Shown: positions 20,521 through 31,183, numbered from the stretch's first letter. The stretch is 64,000 bases of DNA from Kalaharituber pfeilii (GCA_015179045.1 WHUZ01000115.1:94798-158797); one strand, 5' to 3'. Translations and numbers: made by a program. The notes: generated from the sequence alone by a model not told the origin.

Positions 20521-21548
20521 GCAGAGTCTGACTTTCAGGCTCGCCTGCTCTCACTGTGCAACTGGACTATGTATTGTACCTTAGCTTGTTACCGATCGTC
20601 ATTATCTCACACCACTCAGTATATCCTCAAATGCCAGTTGCAAGGACAACCGCGACGAGGCCACCCCACTCGCCCCGAAGTCATCTCCATGGACACCTGG
20701 GGGTGGCCCTGTTTGAAGCATGAAGGTAAAAGCATTGCTTTACTACGGTTCTACTGCCAAAGGCCCTAGCTCTCTAAATATGATTAAAGGCGGTCCAGCG
20801 AAGATGTTTGTAGAGGAGTTTGATGCACATTTAGTAGTAGCGTGTGTGGAGACCATGTTAATTGGAGAGTGGTGAGGTCGGATGAGGCAGTGAGAATGCC
20901 CAGTAAGGTTTAACTCGTATTTTGCATACCAGTCCATATGCTTCTTTTTCATGGCTGGACCCAGTGCGAGGTTGCAGATCATTGACATCATCAATGATAT
21001 ATTGCTAACTGTGAAAGCAGTTTCAGTTCCCAGGAAAAGACCTCAAATTTAACTCCGTTAACAATAACAATTACTACTACAGCACAGTTTCCACCCATTC
21101 TGCGAACCTATCACTTATTACCATTCAATTGAAATCCCCAGCAGTAGGAATCCCGCCTCTGAGACACTACCAGAAGGAAACAAGAATGCATTGAATTCAG
21201 GAAGAAGGAAACTACGAATTCACCACAGATCCAAACCTCAGTCCAAATCAAGCCCACATTAACAAAGCCCTAAAGATATACCGTCCATTGTTTGTACATC
21301 CCTCCAGAACAAAGAATTTGATAAGTCTAAGACTGTAAATTGAAGAATAGAAAAGCTGGAGCCCATTGTGGACTACGTGGTTGTCTGCATTCCAATACCG
21401 CGCTTCATCTTGAGAACTATTTTCGACTGTATTGTACAACTGCACAATTGCGGGTGAACCAGTTGTTCGTTGTTCGTAGCTTGACATGTCCTATGATTCT
21501 AAAGTCAAGCTATACTTTTTTTTTCCATTTTAACTAAGCCAGCCTGGA
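20521..21548. other. Gap, no recognised gene
   Basis: An 84-codon minus frame at 20743-20994 shows no family motif that I recognise. The rest is non-coding, with a T-run near 21515. Confidence 0.4.
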
Positions 21549-21561
21549 TTGATTCTAACTT

Positions 21562-21860
21562 TTTTTTTTTTTTTTTTTTTTTAAATCACATAACCCCGCT
21601 TGCAGCGCCAAGCCATGGCAGGGTCCCTGGGCAAGCCCTCGAAGCCCGGAGACAGGCTTAACAAACAAAGAAATTTATATCTACTTCTAAATCCTGATTC
21701 CAGAAACCTCCGGACGGTTCTTCCGGTTTCTGCCTCAGGGAGGCTCCACTATATATCTCTCCCTCTCCCCCTCCCCTCTTCTCCACTCCTTCGCATCCCG
21801 GCAAGCAAACTTCCCCGACGGCAAATTTTTACCCGACCCGGGTCGGTAAATCGCACGGCG
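21562..21860 (-). mobile_element. LINE B 3' UTR insertion after a stop codon
   Basis: T-run, AAATCACATAACCCCGCTTGC, GCCATGGCAGGGTCCCTGGG and a GC-rich 3' UTR shared with 42591-42880. TTGATTCTAACTT is duplicated (21549-21561 and 21861-21873). Its sense strand is the same as the neighbouring gene, whose stop codon is at 21887-21889. Confidence 0.92.
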
Positions 21861-21886
21861 TTGATTCTAACTTACCATCCGCAACC

Positions 21887-22561
21887 TCATACCGCATTTA
21901 GTAGATAATTCGAAGGATGACATCCACCACCCATGGGCCATGGAGAAACAATTTCCAACACTTTACCAGCTGCCCAGCTGCCAATGATGCTCTTCAAGAC
22001 CTTCTTCAAAGGACCCTTAATCTTGTTATTGAGCCAGTTCCTGTGTGCTTTGGTTGTCTTGCTCAGGATCTTGGCCTTGCTCTTCAAGTATTCCGTGATG
22101 GACTTTCGCAGGCCACCTCCAAGCGCATTCCAGACCTTCTTGCCAAGAGACGTCTTGCTGATCTTCTTGAGGAGGATTTTAACAATCTTGTCCACAATCC
22201 CATGTCTCTCAATGTAGTCACGGCGCTCTAGTGCAACATCGTCATCGTCATCGTCATCGTCTTCTGGGAGGTCAGCAAGGCTGCGGAGGAAAGCCTCGCC
22301 CTCAGGGTCGGCGGCCTTCACAATATCGTTCTCATCCTCTGGTACCTTAGGGAACTCTTCATCATTCTCATCTTCAGCCAGCACCACAGATGTCACCGCG
22401 GGTTCTGGAGCCACAACAGGAGCCGCGGCAGCCTCGCGTTTGGCGAGAGTCGAGTCTGCAACCTGAAAATCGCGGACATTCACCTCCACTGCAGGGACGG
22501 CGAGGGCGCTGACGGTGATGGCGGAGAAAGCAAGAGCAAGGAAGGCAGTAGTGAACTTCAT
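21887..22561 (-). CDS. Secreted precursor: acidic pro-region, cationic mature domain
   Basis: 224 residues, no family recognised. Residues 1-21 form a clear signal peptide ending S-A-L-A. The pro-region (22-114) is strongly acidic, with a run of eight Asp at 101-108. Kex2-type dibasic sites are KR at 41-42 and RR at 113-114. The segment after RR (115-224) carries about 19 Lys and 3 Arg against 5 acids, arranged with Ile/Val/Leu as amphipathic helices (IVDKIVKILLKKI; GPLKKVLKSIIGSW). Its C-terminus has one Cys and a Gly-rich end. This layout, acidic pro-part masking a cationic membrane-active part, is known from several antimicrobial and venom-type precursors. An antimicrobial or membrane-acting role is inferred, not shown. 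A secreted effector or wall-binding protein are alternatives. The frame is intact, with ATG at 22561. Confidence 0.8.
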   Translation of the reverse strand: MKFTTAFLALAFSAITVSALAVPAVEVNVRDFQVADSTLAKREAAAAPVVAPEPAVTSVVLAEDENDEEFPKVPEDENDIVKAADPEGEAFLRSLADLPEDDDDDDDDVALERRDYIERHGIVDKIVKILLKKISKTSLGKKVWNALGGGLRKSITEYLKSKAKILSKTTKAHRNWLNNKIKGPLKKVLKSIIGSWAAGKVLEIVSPWPMGGGCHPSNYLLNAV

Positions 22562-22759
22562 TTTGAATGTGCTTTGGATTCAGAGTTGGGACTTGATATA
22601 GAAAATGTCAAGTGGAGACTAAGAGGCGTCCAAATCTAAAACTGTGGAATTGATATTCAAATGAAGTTCTGAGAAAGGGAGGAGGATGTGAAGGGAGGAT
22701 TGATTGTTTGGTGGGTGATGAGGAAAGAAGGAAGTGGTTGAGAAGGGATCTTGGGAACT

Positions 22760-22767
22760 CTTTATAG
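22760..22767 (-). promoter_or_regulatory. TATA box duplicated by a MITE
   Basis: CTATAAAG on the minus strand lies about 200 bases upstream of the ATG at 22561. It is also the 8-bp target duplication of the hAT MITE, so a second copy sits at 23092-23099. The distance suits a fungal core promoter with a 5' UTR of about 150-170 bases. The TATA assignment is inferred from sequence and position. Confidence 0.55.
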
Positions 22768-23091
22768 TAGTGAGCGGCACGAGCCGAGCCAGCTCGAGCT
22801 CGACTGATCTTGAGCTCGAGCTGGCCTGGGATGAGCTCGAGCCAAGATCATGCTAGTGTTTTTCTTGACAGCTCGCTAAAATACTTAGCCAGTGCAAGGT
22901 TTCATAAACTGTAAATACCTAATATAGTAATAATTAGAGACTTGGAGCTCATTCTGACCTACCAACAACTTCGAAATGCACAATTTACCTGATAGTAGTG
23001 AGAAAGATGAAAATTTAGCCTAGTTTAGTTTAGTTTGTCAATATTATGTATATAATCAATCCAGGCTCGAGCTAGCTCGTGCCGCTCACTA
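22768..23091. mobile_element. hAT-type MITE, copy 2
   Basis: TAGTGAGCGGCACGAGCC ... GCTCGTGCCGCTCACTA, 324 bp, with a perfect 8-bp duplication CTTTATAG (22760-22767 and 23092-23099). Near-identical core to copies 1 and 3. Confidence 0.95.
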
Positions 23092-23099
23092 CTTTATAG

Positions 23100-23624
23100 T
23101 TTCAGTGATTGCGCGATGTTTCCTGCAGAAACATCATGACATAACAGTATAACAGTATGTTGTGACTACTGCATACAATAGCGTGTCGGTAAAGGAGAGC
23201 GCTGCTACTCGGAGGCATGTGGGGTGCAGCATGGAGATTGCAGCACAGACGCCTTGTATCTCGTGCATGTCCGTGAATTTGTGATGTTTAGTACAACGTT
23301 GTGAGGTTCACTTTCAGTGAGAGCGGCTACAATGAAGCAGGGTAAATGCATTTTGAGAACTGTTTGAATACTGCATTGGTTGTGAAAGCTTGTTTGCATT
23401 GCTAAATCCAAGTATGTAGGTAATGTAAAACTAGGATGGGCTACCAAAGCCTAGTGCCTGGTGCTCTCATGGGAATGCCGAACGTTATTTTAGTCAATGC
23501 GGCTAAGCCGTGACGGACTCACCAGTTGCAATCAGCAGCATCTAATTTTCATGGCGCATTAGGGATTCGGCAATGGCTCGTATTTGCGAACGTGCCGAAT
23601 CATTTCTAAGTACATAATGTCTTA
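23100..23624. other. Former upstream region of the secreted-protein gene
   Basis: Non-coding. It was contiguous with the promoter before the MITE inserted. No repeat is recognised. Confidence 0.4.
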
Positions 23625-23739
23625 TTCACAACATGCGTTGTGAAGCTCCATGCATGAAACCAAGTATACACAAGGCAGGGAGAAACTCATCTTGAGACTC
23701 ACGTCCATGCGCACCTACGCACGGCAGCATTGATAGCTC

Positions 23740-24811
23740 CTGGCATAATACTGCAGTTGCCGAGAGCAGGATAGAGCGAGAGACAGATGAAGGGTGGAAA
23801 GCGGTATACACCGACGGAAGCAGGATAGAAGAGAGAACAGGGGTGGGACTGTAGAGAGAAGGGCCCACGTCGATGTATTTGGGAGCCAGGGCTACGGTAA
23901 ACGACGCAGAGCTAATAGCGATGGCAAGCGCCCTCAGAGAATGAAACGAGGAGCTGCTGATAGTCACGGACTCCAGAGTGGCCATCCGGAAACTCAGAAG
24001 CCTATCCGAGGGCCTCGCAGCGCCAGGAGGAGCAGCCCACCTGGTCAGGAAGACATGGGAAGACAGGATCGCTCGAAGGGTATACACGTAGCAATACTTT
24101 GGGTCAAGGGCCACAAAGGCATCGAGGGAAACGAGCGGGCTGACAAGGCGGCAAAGATAGGTGCCCTCTTACCATACCAGGACAAGACGGTAACGGAGGC
24201 TGGAATGTGAATGGAGGCGAGAGCCCAGAGAGCGAGCGAGAGAGACAGGCTGGGTCTAAGATACAGACCGCTGGAGCACCTAGGCGGGCAGGCCACGGTG
24301 CTAGCGTGCCTTTTGAGAGGCAAGGGCCTCAGAGACTGGAGGCACAAGATAGGGAAGGAAGAGAGTTCAGAGTGCAGATGGTGCGAGGAAAGTGAATAGA
24401 CAGCGGGGCACGTCTGGAATGAATGCAGAGTATGGAGACGAAGATGGCCAGGGGGAGCAGAGGCAGTGAAAGACCCCCTGGTAGAGATGCTGGAGTGGAC
24501 AGGGCGATAACGGGCAGTTCTTATGTAACTTTCACATATATGGGGAGAGGTGCAGGGTTTGGAGGAGGTGTGGTGGCAGGGCGGGCTGGAAGCGATACAC
24601 GGACCACCGGAGACAGGCGAAGGAGAAGGGGATGCATTGGTAGAACTCTTGAGGTGGGCGGATCAGTAGCACGCGAGTTAGTAGCTTTAAACATTGTGTT
24701 TCGTGCCTGTTTACCTCACTTTATTTTCCATTTTCTCCTTTGTACTTAATATCTCACCATAGCCTTCAGGGCGGCACTCGAGTAATGATATCAAAAAAAA
24801 AAAAAAAAAAA
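23740..24811 (+). pseudogene. LINE A ORF2-type 3' part, decayed
   Basis: RNase H begins at AVYTDGS (about 23800). The second block (LIVTDSRVAIRKL) and WVKGHKGIEGNERAD follow in shifting frames with several stops. The Cys-His cluster (CRWCEES..AGHVWNEC) and EMLEWTGR are next. The 3' UTR carries the hairpin CTCACCATAGCC/GGGCGGCACTCGAG and an A-run to about 24811. Endonuclease and reverse transcriptase are absent. The exact 5' end is unclear. Confidence 0.8.
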
Positions 24812-24906
24812 TTATGTACCTTTCACGGAGCGTCGGCAACGGGGCGGAGTCTTTTCTCTTTTTCATTTTTCTTTTCTTTTCTCTCCACTTCCATATGTAA
24901 CTGATC

Positions 24907-24936
24907 TCGCCATAGCCCGAAGGGCGGCATGCGAGA
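24907..24936 (+). other. Family A hairpin without poly(A), fused to ORF2
   Basis: CTCGCCATAGCCCGAAGGGCGGCATGCGAG is followed at once by AAAAGGTGAGGAG, the start of another ORF2 fragment. No TGATAT or long A-tail separates them, unlike every other copy. Confidence 0.8.
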
Positions 24937-25541
24937 AAAGGTGAGGAGAGGAGACGAAGACATAGCGATTATGTGGGTGAAAGGACACCGGGGGATACCG
25001 GGGAACGAGGAAGCAGACAGGGCAGCGAGGATAGGAACTGCCCTTCAATACGAGGATGAGGTGATTACGGAGCCGGGATGGATCCAACAGGCGAAGCAGA
25101 GAAGAGCGGTAGAGAGGAACAGACTGGGGATGAGCTACCGCCCGCTGCGGAGGCTGGGGCACGGGGTGTCGAAGGTAGCGGGATTAATAGGCGGAAAGGG
25201 ACTGAAGGCGTGGAGACACAAGCTGGGACAGATAGGGGACGCGAGCTGTCGCTGGTGTGGGGAAGGGGACGAGATGTACTCACACGTGATGGAGGGGTGT
25301 AGGACGTGGAAGAGGAAGTTTCCAGGGGGGGGAAGAAGAATCAAGGAGACCGAAGAAGTCGGAGGACGGGGACCCGCTCCGGGCGGTAGTAGACCTGATG
25401 GAGGAGCCAATGTAGGGGAAGGCAGGAGGGAGAACGGAGGCGGGAGCGGAGGAAGCAGAGAGCCCTGTAACTAAGTAACTAAGTATCGCCGTAGCCCACA
25501 GGGCGGCAAGCGATTAATGATATTAAAAAAAAAAAAAAAAA
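24937..25541 (+). pseudogene. LINE A ORF2-type 3' fragment
   Basis: The frame 24929-25474 encodes the RNase H C-terminal block (IMWVKGHRGIPGNEEADRAA), a linker, and the Cys-His cluster (CRWCGEGDEMYSHVMEGC). It then drifts into Gly/Arg-rich codons before the stop. Hairpin CGCCGTAGCCC/GGGCGGCAAGCG at 25488-25515 and about 18 A finish it. The upstream catalytic domains are absent. The frame is longer than in the neighbouring copies and may be recent. Confidence 0.8.
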
Positions 25542-25591
25542 TGCTGCAGTCGCCATGGACAGTGTCAAGCGGGGGCTAAGCCCTGCCATAG

Positions 25592-25655
25592 CGAACAGCT
25601 GCAAGCGGGGGGATGTGAATATTCCCCCCCCCACCAAAAAAAAAAAAAGGCCGGA
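25592..25655 (+). repeat. LINE B 3' end, minimal
   Basis: CCCTGCCATAGCGAACAGC, then TGCAAGCGGGGGGATGTGAA, a C-run and 12 A. The odd C-run before the tail suggests slippage or decay. Confidence 0.7.
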
Positions 25656-25972
25656 GCTAAGATTCGCTCATGAAATCGCACGCGCCCTGTCCATCATGTA
25701 ATGACAGTAAACGGTTGTGGTTCCATCACCCAACATCCAATCAGCTAACAGCTTTACATGTCGTAACCAGGGACAAGCTTGTGTGCGAGCCTAGAACCGT
25801 ACTATGGGTAACAGTTCTGACGTAGGGGAGAATGTTCCGTACTTTACAGATATAAATGCGGCGTCCTAGTATGTGCGTTACGCCTTGATCGTGATTTCCG
25901 AAGTACTGTAAATTGTTCAAGGGACAGTGGGCGTTAACATGTTTGAACATTAACATTTTCCCGTGAGTAACG
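25656..25972. other. Gap, no feature seen
   Basis: Non-coding. A minus-strand 100-codon frame (25741-26043) has no recognisable domain. Confidence 0.4.
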
Positions 25973-26095
25973 GGTACTCGTTGCCAGCGTAAAGTGATGC
26001 AACTTCTGAAGCTATGGTGCGACAGCCACAGATGACTATGCATGAAAAAATTGGAGAGCTAGAAGAATCATGTAGTATTGAGCTAGGAAATATCT
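25973..26095 (+). repeat. Extra copy of the 26.1-kb element end
   Basis: GGTACTCGTTGCCAGCGTAA followed by GTGATGCAACTTC and, further on, GAATCATGTAGTATTGAGC with TAGGAAATATCTAAAGG. The same blocks lie inverted at 26436-26577, so this is a third terminal copy next to a two-ended element. Confidence 0.65.
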
Positions 26096-26099
26096 AAAG

Positions 26100-26574
26100 G
26101 TACTCGTTACCAGCATAAAGTAATGCAACTTCCGAAGCTGTGCGCAAGGTCTGTGCAAATGCCTGTGCAGGGTATGGCAGGTGTGGTTGAGTACTCATAA
26201 AAGTGGGGTGAGTTGCTGGCAATGTTATTGTATTCGGATTTCAGAATACTTTGTGTTTGATGTAATAACCAGCAGAGTAGGAGAGTATATTCTACGTAAT
26301 ATGCTAATATCTGAGTGGATGCCTTTAGTTGGGAATCGTCAGTCTCATGTGCCAGAGACATTCTCAAGTGCGTACATTGTAACGCAAGCCATTGAGTTCA
26401 CCATCTGGTAGAGCAACTTCAATAACCTTGATACCTTTAGATATTTCCTAGCTCATACTACGTGATTCTTCTTGCTGACTTCTTTCTCCAATTGTTTTCG
26501 CGCATTTTTCACCTGTGCACAGACCTTGTACACAGCTTCGGAAGTTGCATCACTTTATGCTGGTAACGAGTACT
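26100..26574. mobile_element. 475-bp element with about 60-bp inverted ends
   Basis: The left end GTACTCGTTACCAGCATAAA, followed by GTAATGCAACTTCCGAAGC, is repeated inverted at the right end (26513-26574). The interior is non-coding. The target duplication is unclear. The GTACTCGTTACCAGCAT motif also occurs inside the MULE-like elements. Confidence 0.65.
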
Positions 26575-26796
26575 CATGTAATTTGAGCCCTAAATGCGCT
26601 AAGTTTAGACCCCTAAAAGCCTATCCCACGTGCACTCGGCAATCTAGTTATCTTCCATGACGTCAACAGAGGGGTTTGTAACATCCTGGTAGAGTTGTTA
26701 GAGTATTTATTAAGCAATGTTGCAGTAGCAACAGAGAGTTTGCGGTACAGCTAAGAGCATGTATACATCTTAATCACCAGCAAGCTAAATTACAGT

Positions 26797-27125
26797 ACGT
26801 AGGCAAAAGTCTTCGGGACTATGCAGTATAAGGAAAAGCATTTTTCCAAGCCTTGGAGTCACGCGCATGTATGCAGGAGGACCCCCCGTGAGAAAACACA
26901 ACAACTCAACCAAAAGTACTCCCTTTTGAATTCTGAGAAAGGATTAAGATTCTGTAATGCCCATTCATGTGGTCTATTATTTTTTTGCAATTCTTCAGCT
27001 ACTTTATTGATTTTTTTAGTGATTTTTCGAACAGTACTGAAAAAAGAGGTGCAAGGAGGGTACGCTCGGATGTACGTCTTTGCTTTTCCTTATACTGCAC
27101 AGTCCTGAAGACTTTTGCCTACGCA
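26797..27125. mobile_element. Tc1/mariner-type MITE
   Basis: CGTAGGCAAAAGTCTTCGGG, then ACTATGCAGTATAAGGAAAA, on the left matches the inverted right end (TTTTCCTTATACTGCACAGT, CCTGAAGACTTTTGCCTACG). No coding content. AAAAGTCTTC is shared with the ends of the Tc1-like remnant at 29.3-29.8 kb. Confidence 0.75.
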
Positions 27126-27129
27126 TTGT

Positions 27130-27889
27130 ACCAGCAATTATGCCGTTTAAACCTCTTTTCTTGAGATATCTTGGATTCCATACCAAATCAATTTTTTATA
27201 TTGCGATTCTGTCTGTAGTACCTTTAGACGCTCCTCTATCATTAGAATCAATAAAATGACTTCTTAAGCAAGTCATGAAGCAAGCAGTTCCAGCCAAATT
27301 CCACCTCTTAACTACTCGTATACACCTCCAGTTGAGCTGCAATGAGCCAGACTTGATCAAGAAAAGTTTATCTTTGTATCCTATGCATGGTTGTATTATC
27401 CTTGCCGGTAGTTACCTGTGTAGGATACGTATCGCAGACGCAAAGAATTTTACCCAAGTCGCAATCCCAAGTCGCAATCCCAAGTCGCTTGCAAAATCCG
27501 TATGTGCTGTTGTGCTTAATTATCATGCTTCGTAATTACTCTAAGAATTTCACCCAGATGTTGCAAAATCCCTCTAATGAGTGCTTGTGAGAACTTCTTT
27601 TGAAAGTTGATCTCCACATCGCCATTCATACTTTTGAGATCTATAGTTCCTCCTTTCGTGCTAATTTGTGGCATATTGCAGGTTGCAGATGGTTCAGGTC
27701 ACTCAGGATGAAAGTGGTATCTAGTGGCTAGAGGATAGCCAATTTTGTGGTTGGCAGGCTAGCGGCCCAGGTTGTGGGGCCGAGATGTAGCTAGTGTGGG
27801 GTTGGGCTACTCTATCTTATGAAAAGTCGCAGCTGTCAGTTTACAGTAAGTTACAAGTGCCAAGAGATCTGAAAATAAAATATGCTGTG
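27130..27889. other. Gap, no feature seen
   Basis: AT-rich. One short direct duplication (CCCAAGTCGCAAT, about 27455-27482). No gene. Confidence 0.5.
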
Positions 27890-27891
27890 TA

Positions 27892-28691
27892 CTTGTTCAT
27901 TCAAAAAGTATTGGAACGGCTGGCTAATGCGTCAAAAAATTATGTAATGCATGCGCTCATATAGCTGTAAAGTGTAACCCCCGGTCCAAGGCTATAACTC
28001 GTGCCCGCATTCATTATCTTCTGACAATATACACATCATAGTCTTTCACTGTCTGCCTCTGTTATTGAATACTTGCTAGTTGCACCAAATGCAAGGTAAG
28101 TGATATAATAAAGTAGCTCTGCAGTTACTAAACATATGAAGGTCCGCAGGTCACCAAAAAGAAGAGCCGCAATACTTAGCTCGCAAAACGTTAATGTACC
28201 CTACAAGGCTATTTCTACCAGTATACTAGATGTATCTAAAACTACATGCTTTGATGTACTCGGTACAGTGTGCAATTGCAAGAGCTGCCAATAAAGGTTC
28301 TGATTTCTGTTCAAGCTTTGTTCTAAACTCTCCGGATTTTAATCCTATTGAAAAAAAATCTGGTCTCATGAAGAAAAGAACCTTGAGGCGCTCGGAAAAA
28401 TATCATGGCAACCAGTGACATGGAACAGGTTAGTTGTGGAATAAGACTACTGTGGATGAGATCAATTGGCACATCTCTACTCTTTCTGGGATTATGGCTC
28501 ACTTTATATAGATATTCAGATATTCTTCAGTTAATACTGCATCACTGAAGCATTTGTACAGTGCTGTGTGGTGGTGGTGCGTAAAGTATGAGTGTGTGCA
28601 GGGAGTAGGGGTGAACAGGAAGTAATCTTGATTATGCAATATGCAAGTATTACATAATTTATCCAGTTCCAACACTTTTTGAACGAGCGAG
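27892..28691 (+). mobile_element. Tc1/mariner-like element, internally decayed
   Basis: The left end CTTGTTCATTCAAAAAGTAT and the inverted right end (AGTTCCAACACTTTTTGAAC, then GAGCGAG) give a TIR with TTCAAAAAGTRTTGGAAC. TA flanks lie at 27890-27891 and 28692-28693. Transposase remnants are inside. Confidence 0.8.
28230..28418 (+). pseudogene. Tc1/mariner (IS630-type) transposase C-terminal remnant
   Basis: The frame contains LNSPDFNPIEKKSGLMKKR. The SPDxNPIE motif carries two of the catalytic acids of IS630/Tc1/mariner enzymes. Upstream catalytic parts are not recognisable and the frame ends soon after. Confidence 0.8.
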
Positions 28692-28693
28692 TA

Positions 28694-29340
28694 CTCTGTA
28701 TCTCGTAATATTCTGGTTTACTGGACTAGTGATATTCTTATTTATAGTGTACGCCAGGCTAGCGATTCTAAGCCCAAAGACGCGTGAGGGCCGCTTTAGC
28801 CAGAGCAGCAATGCCTAGACTTCCGTGCTTAACATGAATGCAGCGGAAATACATGTGAGATGAGATTTCCGGATGCTCGCATTAACCACTACTTACGACC
28901 TACTTTCTAGAATCTGGAAGTTTTTAGTTTTTTTCTTATTTAGTTATTTTTTTCAATAACTTTACTCACTTCCCTACTGCTGCGAAGGCTGTTAGGCTAT
29001 AGCAAGAACTTCTGAACCCTGAAAAGAGGCTTTTGCAGCACCTTTCTTTCACTGGGACACTTAACTACTCGCCCATTTCAATTCTCAAAAATTGCATTGA
29101 GTTTATATTTTACATTTAACTGTCGTTTCTTCTTTTATTTGTCATTTTTGGGTTATTGGTGTCTGGCGGGGTTATCTGTATGGTCGCCAATATTTAAATC
29201 TTGACCATGTCGCGTCCTTCAGCCGAAAAGGTTCAAAAAAGATACAAGTACTCGGGGGTCAGGGTTAGTCTTCAGATGCATACGAGCTGCATAACTGGGC
29301 GTCTTGCAGATGCCCCATAGCAACGCAACATAGCATGGAT
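28694..29340. other. Gap, no feature seen
   Basis: AT-rich and non-coding. Confidence 0.5.
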
Positions 29341-29835
29341 AATCGAACAAAAGTCTTCAGAACTTTTATATGGGATTTACATACAAAAACTTCTATCATT
29401 AAATTAATAAGGTATCGCAGCCCCACCAGCAGCAATAATAACTCAGAGTCTATTTGGAATACTTCTAACTGATGACAGCAACCTCTCCTTCATTATTTTT
29501 TCCCATTCCTCTTGTAGCTTTTCCTTCAGTACCTCCATGTCCTTAATCCGACAGCTTCTTTGCATCGTCACGTAGTGTAATAATTCTAAGACGCTCACCT
29601 CGTGTAGTCTCTCTATTCCGGAACTTGCTCGGACTGCCAAAATAATCTTTTCGGGTTTTTCGTAGCTTCATTGCTGCTGTAACTTATGCGCGTACTGGTA
29701 TATAGCTCTGTTGACAGTTATGTGTTTAGCGACACGTCTAAATTACGGTTAATTTGTGTTATTGTCCACATCGCGTTACCTAGAGGAGGCTTGGCAATGC
29801 AGTGCATAGCGCTTCTGAAGACTTACCCTTGACCC
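29341..29835 (-). mobile_element. Tc1-like internal-deletion derivative
   Basis: AAAAGTCTTCAGAAC on the left faces TTCTGAAGACTTACCC on the right as inverted ends. Between them lie the first and last parts of a transposase, without the catalytic middle. Confidence 0.7.
29400..29671 (-). pseudogene. Tc1-like transposase, N- and C-terminal parts joined
   Basis: ATG at 29671 opens a frame with DYFGSPSKFRNRETTRGERL and IITLRDDAKKLSD, the start of a Tc1-like DNA-binding domain, then TAA at 29543-29545. A second frame continues with KDMEVLKEKLQEEWEKI, SIPNRL, a stop, then VIIAAGGAAIPY, the typical C-terminus. The DDE core is deleted. Confidence 0.82.
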
Positions 29836-31126
29836 CGAGTACGACGTATGTATCTAAGAGTTGTAATTGTTGCATTCGCAATGTAGGCCAAATCTGGAGG
29901 TGCATGGCGCACGCGAGGCTGCTTTTTGTTTTAACCCAGGCTCACTCCGCCCCTCCCTTTTCAGTCAGTCGGTTGCTGCCTTGCACTCCTCACTGCTCCG
30001 CCTCTACCTCAGTTGGGAATTCGGCTTCTTCGGGCATCGACGTCACAGAAAATAACGGCCCATCGAAGCCAGAAAATGTACACACCCCCAGTCATTTTCT
30101 ATATCCCGATTCGTGCTGTCCGCACACCCTTTATCCATCTACACACTTGGGCATAATTGGGGATTTACGGCGGCAGCTCCTTCGATCTAATAACCTGAGT
30201 CTGCGCGGAGTCGACCAAGAACGATTTGCCATGTGAGCATGGTCGCGCCAGCAAGCAACATGACCAAAATAGGGTTACAACAAGGCGCAAGTGCATTCAC
30301 CCATGGATTCCTGTCTATGGGAAGCGAATTCCTGCATCCTGATGTTCTCTCGATAGCTGCCTAATAGGTGGCGCAGAGATAGTGGCAGCCTAGAGTTTCG
30401 AAATTATAAAACAGCTTGTTTCCATGAAGTGGGTGAAAGTTCGTACACGTACCTATCTTACAAACACAGAAACGCTGACGGGCTTATTACCGAGAATTAC
30501 AGACATTGGTTGTATCTCACGATATGTACCCGAAATAGCGTTTTTAGCAGTCTCTGTCCCGCCGAGTTTGTCACAATAAGACCGTTTTGATTCTTTTAAC
30601 TGTTACCAATCAAGCATCCTGAAGTGGAGCCTTGGGACAACGGGATAACTCTCTTAACCCTCTGAAGCCGATTTCCACAATGGGAAACTTGACAACTAAA
30701 AGTGTTTCCAGTTTCAACAAGGGCCAGTGAGCGGATCCAAGCCTCGATTCAGCACCAGCTGTGTTAAGTGCCCTTCGGTGTTAGCTGCAATACTAAATGG
30801 GATTCTCAAGACACTCCCTATCTTGTTCGAGACTGCTTGCATTACAGGTATGCCGAATACTGATACTGCCGAACTAGGACATACGGACTAGGGGCCGCTT
30901 TCAATTCAGTTTATGCTATATTCCGACCAATTAAACACTAATAGGACCTGGATAGGACACTAGATGCGGTGTATGGCAGCACGACACACACACAGAGTCT
31001 TTCGGACCCGAACCATCCAGACTTACTTACATTACACATGGGGAGAGATCACCTCCTTACCAGTGCTAAATTTCTAGTTGAAACACTCCTATTCGTTTAT
31101 GAAACTGAATTCAGATGCAGGTTTAA
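29836..31126. other. Gap, no recognised gene
   Basis: Contains a 144-codon frame (29802-30236) of mixed composition without a domain. I cannot support a gene. Confidence 0.4.
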
Positions 31127-31183
31127 AATTCCTTGCCATAGACCTTGGGGCGGCCAAAAAAAAAAAAAAAAAAAAAAAAAAGA
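31127..31183 (+). repeat. Degenerate LINE A 3' end
   Basis: CTTGCCATAGACCTTGGGGCGGCC followed by about 27 A. The right hairpin arm is shortened. Confidence 0.65.
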
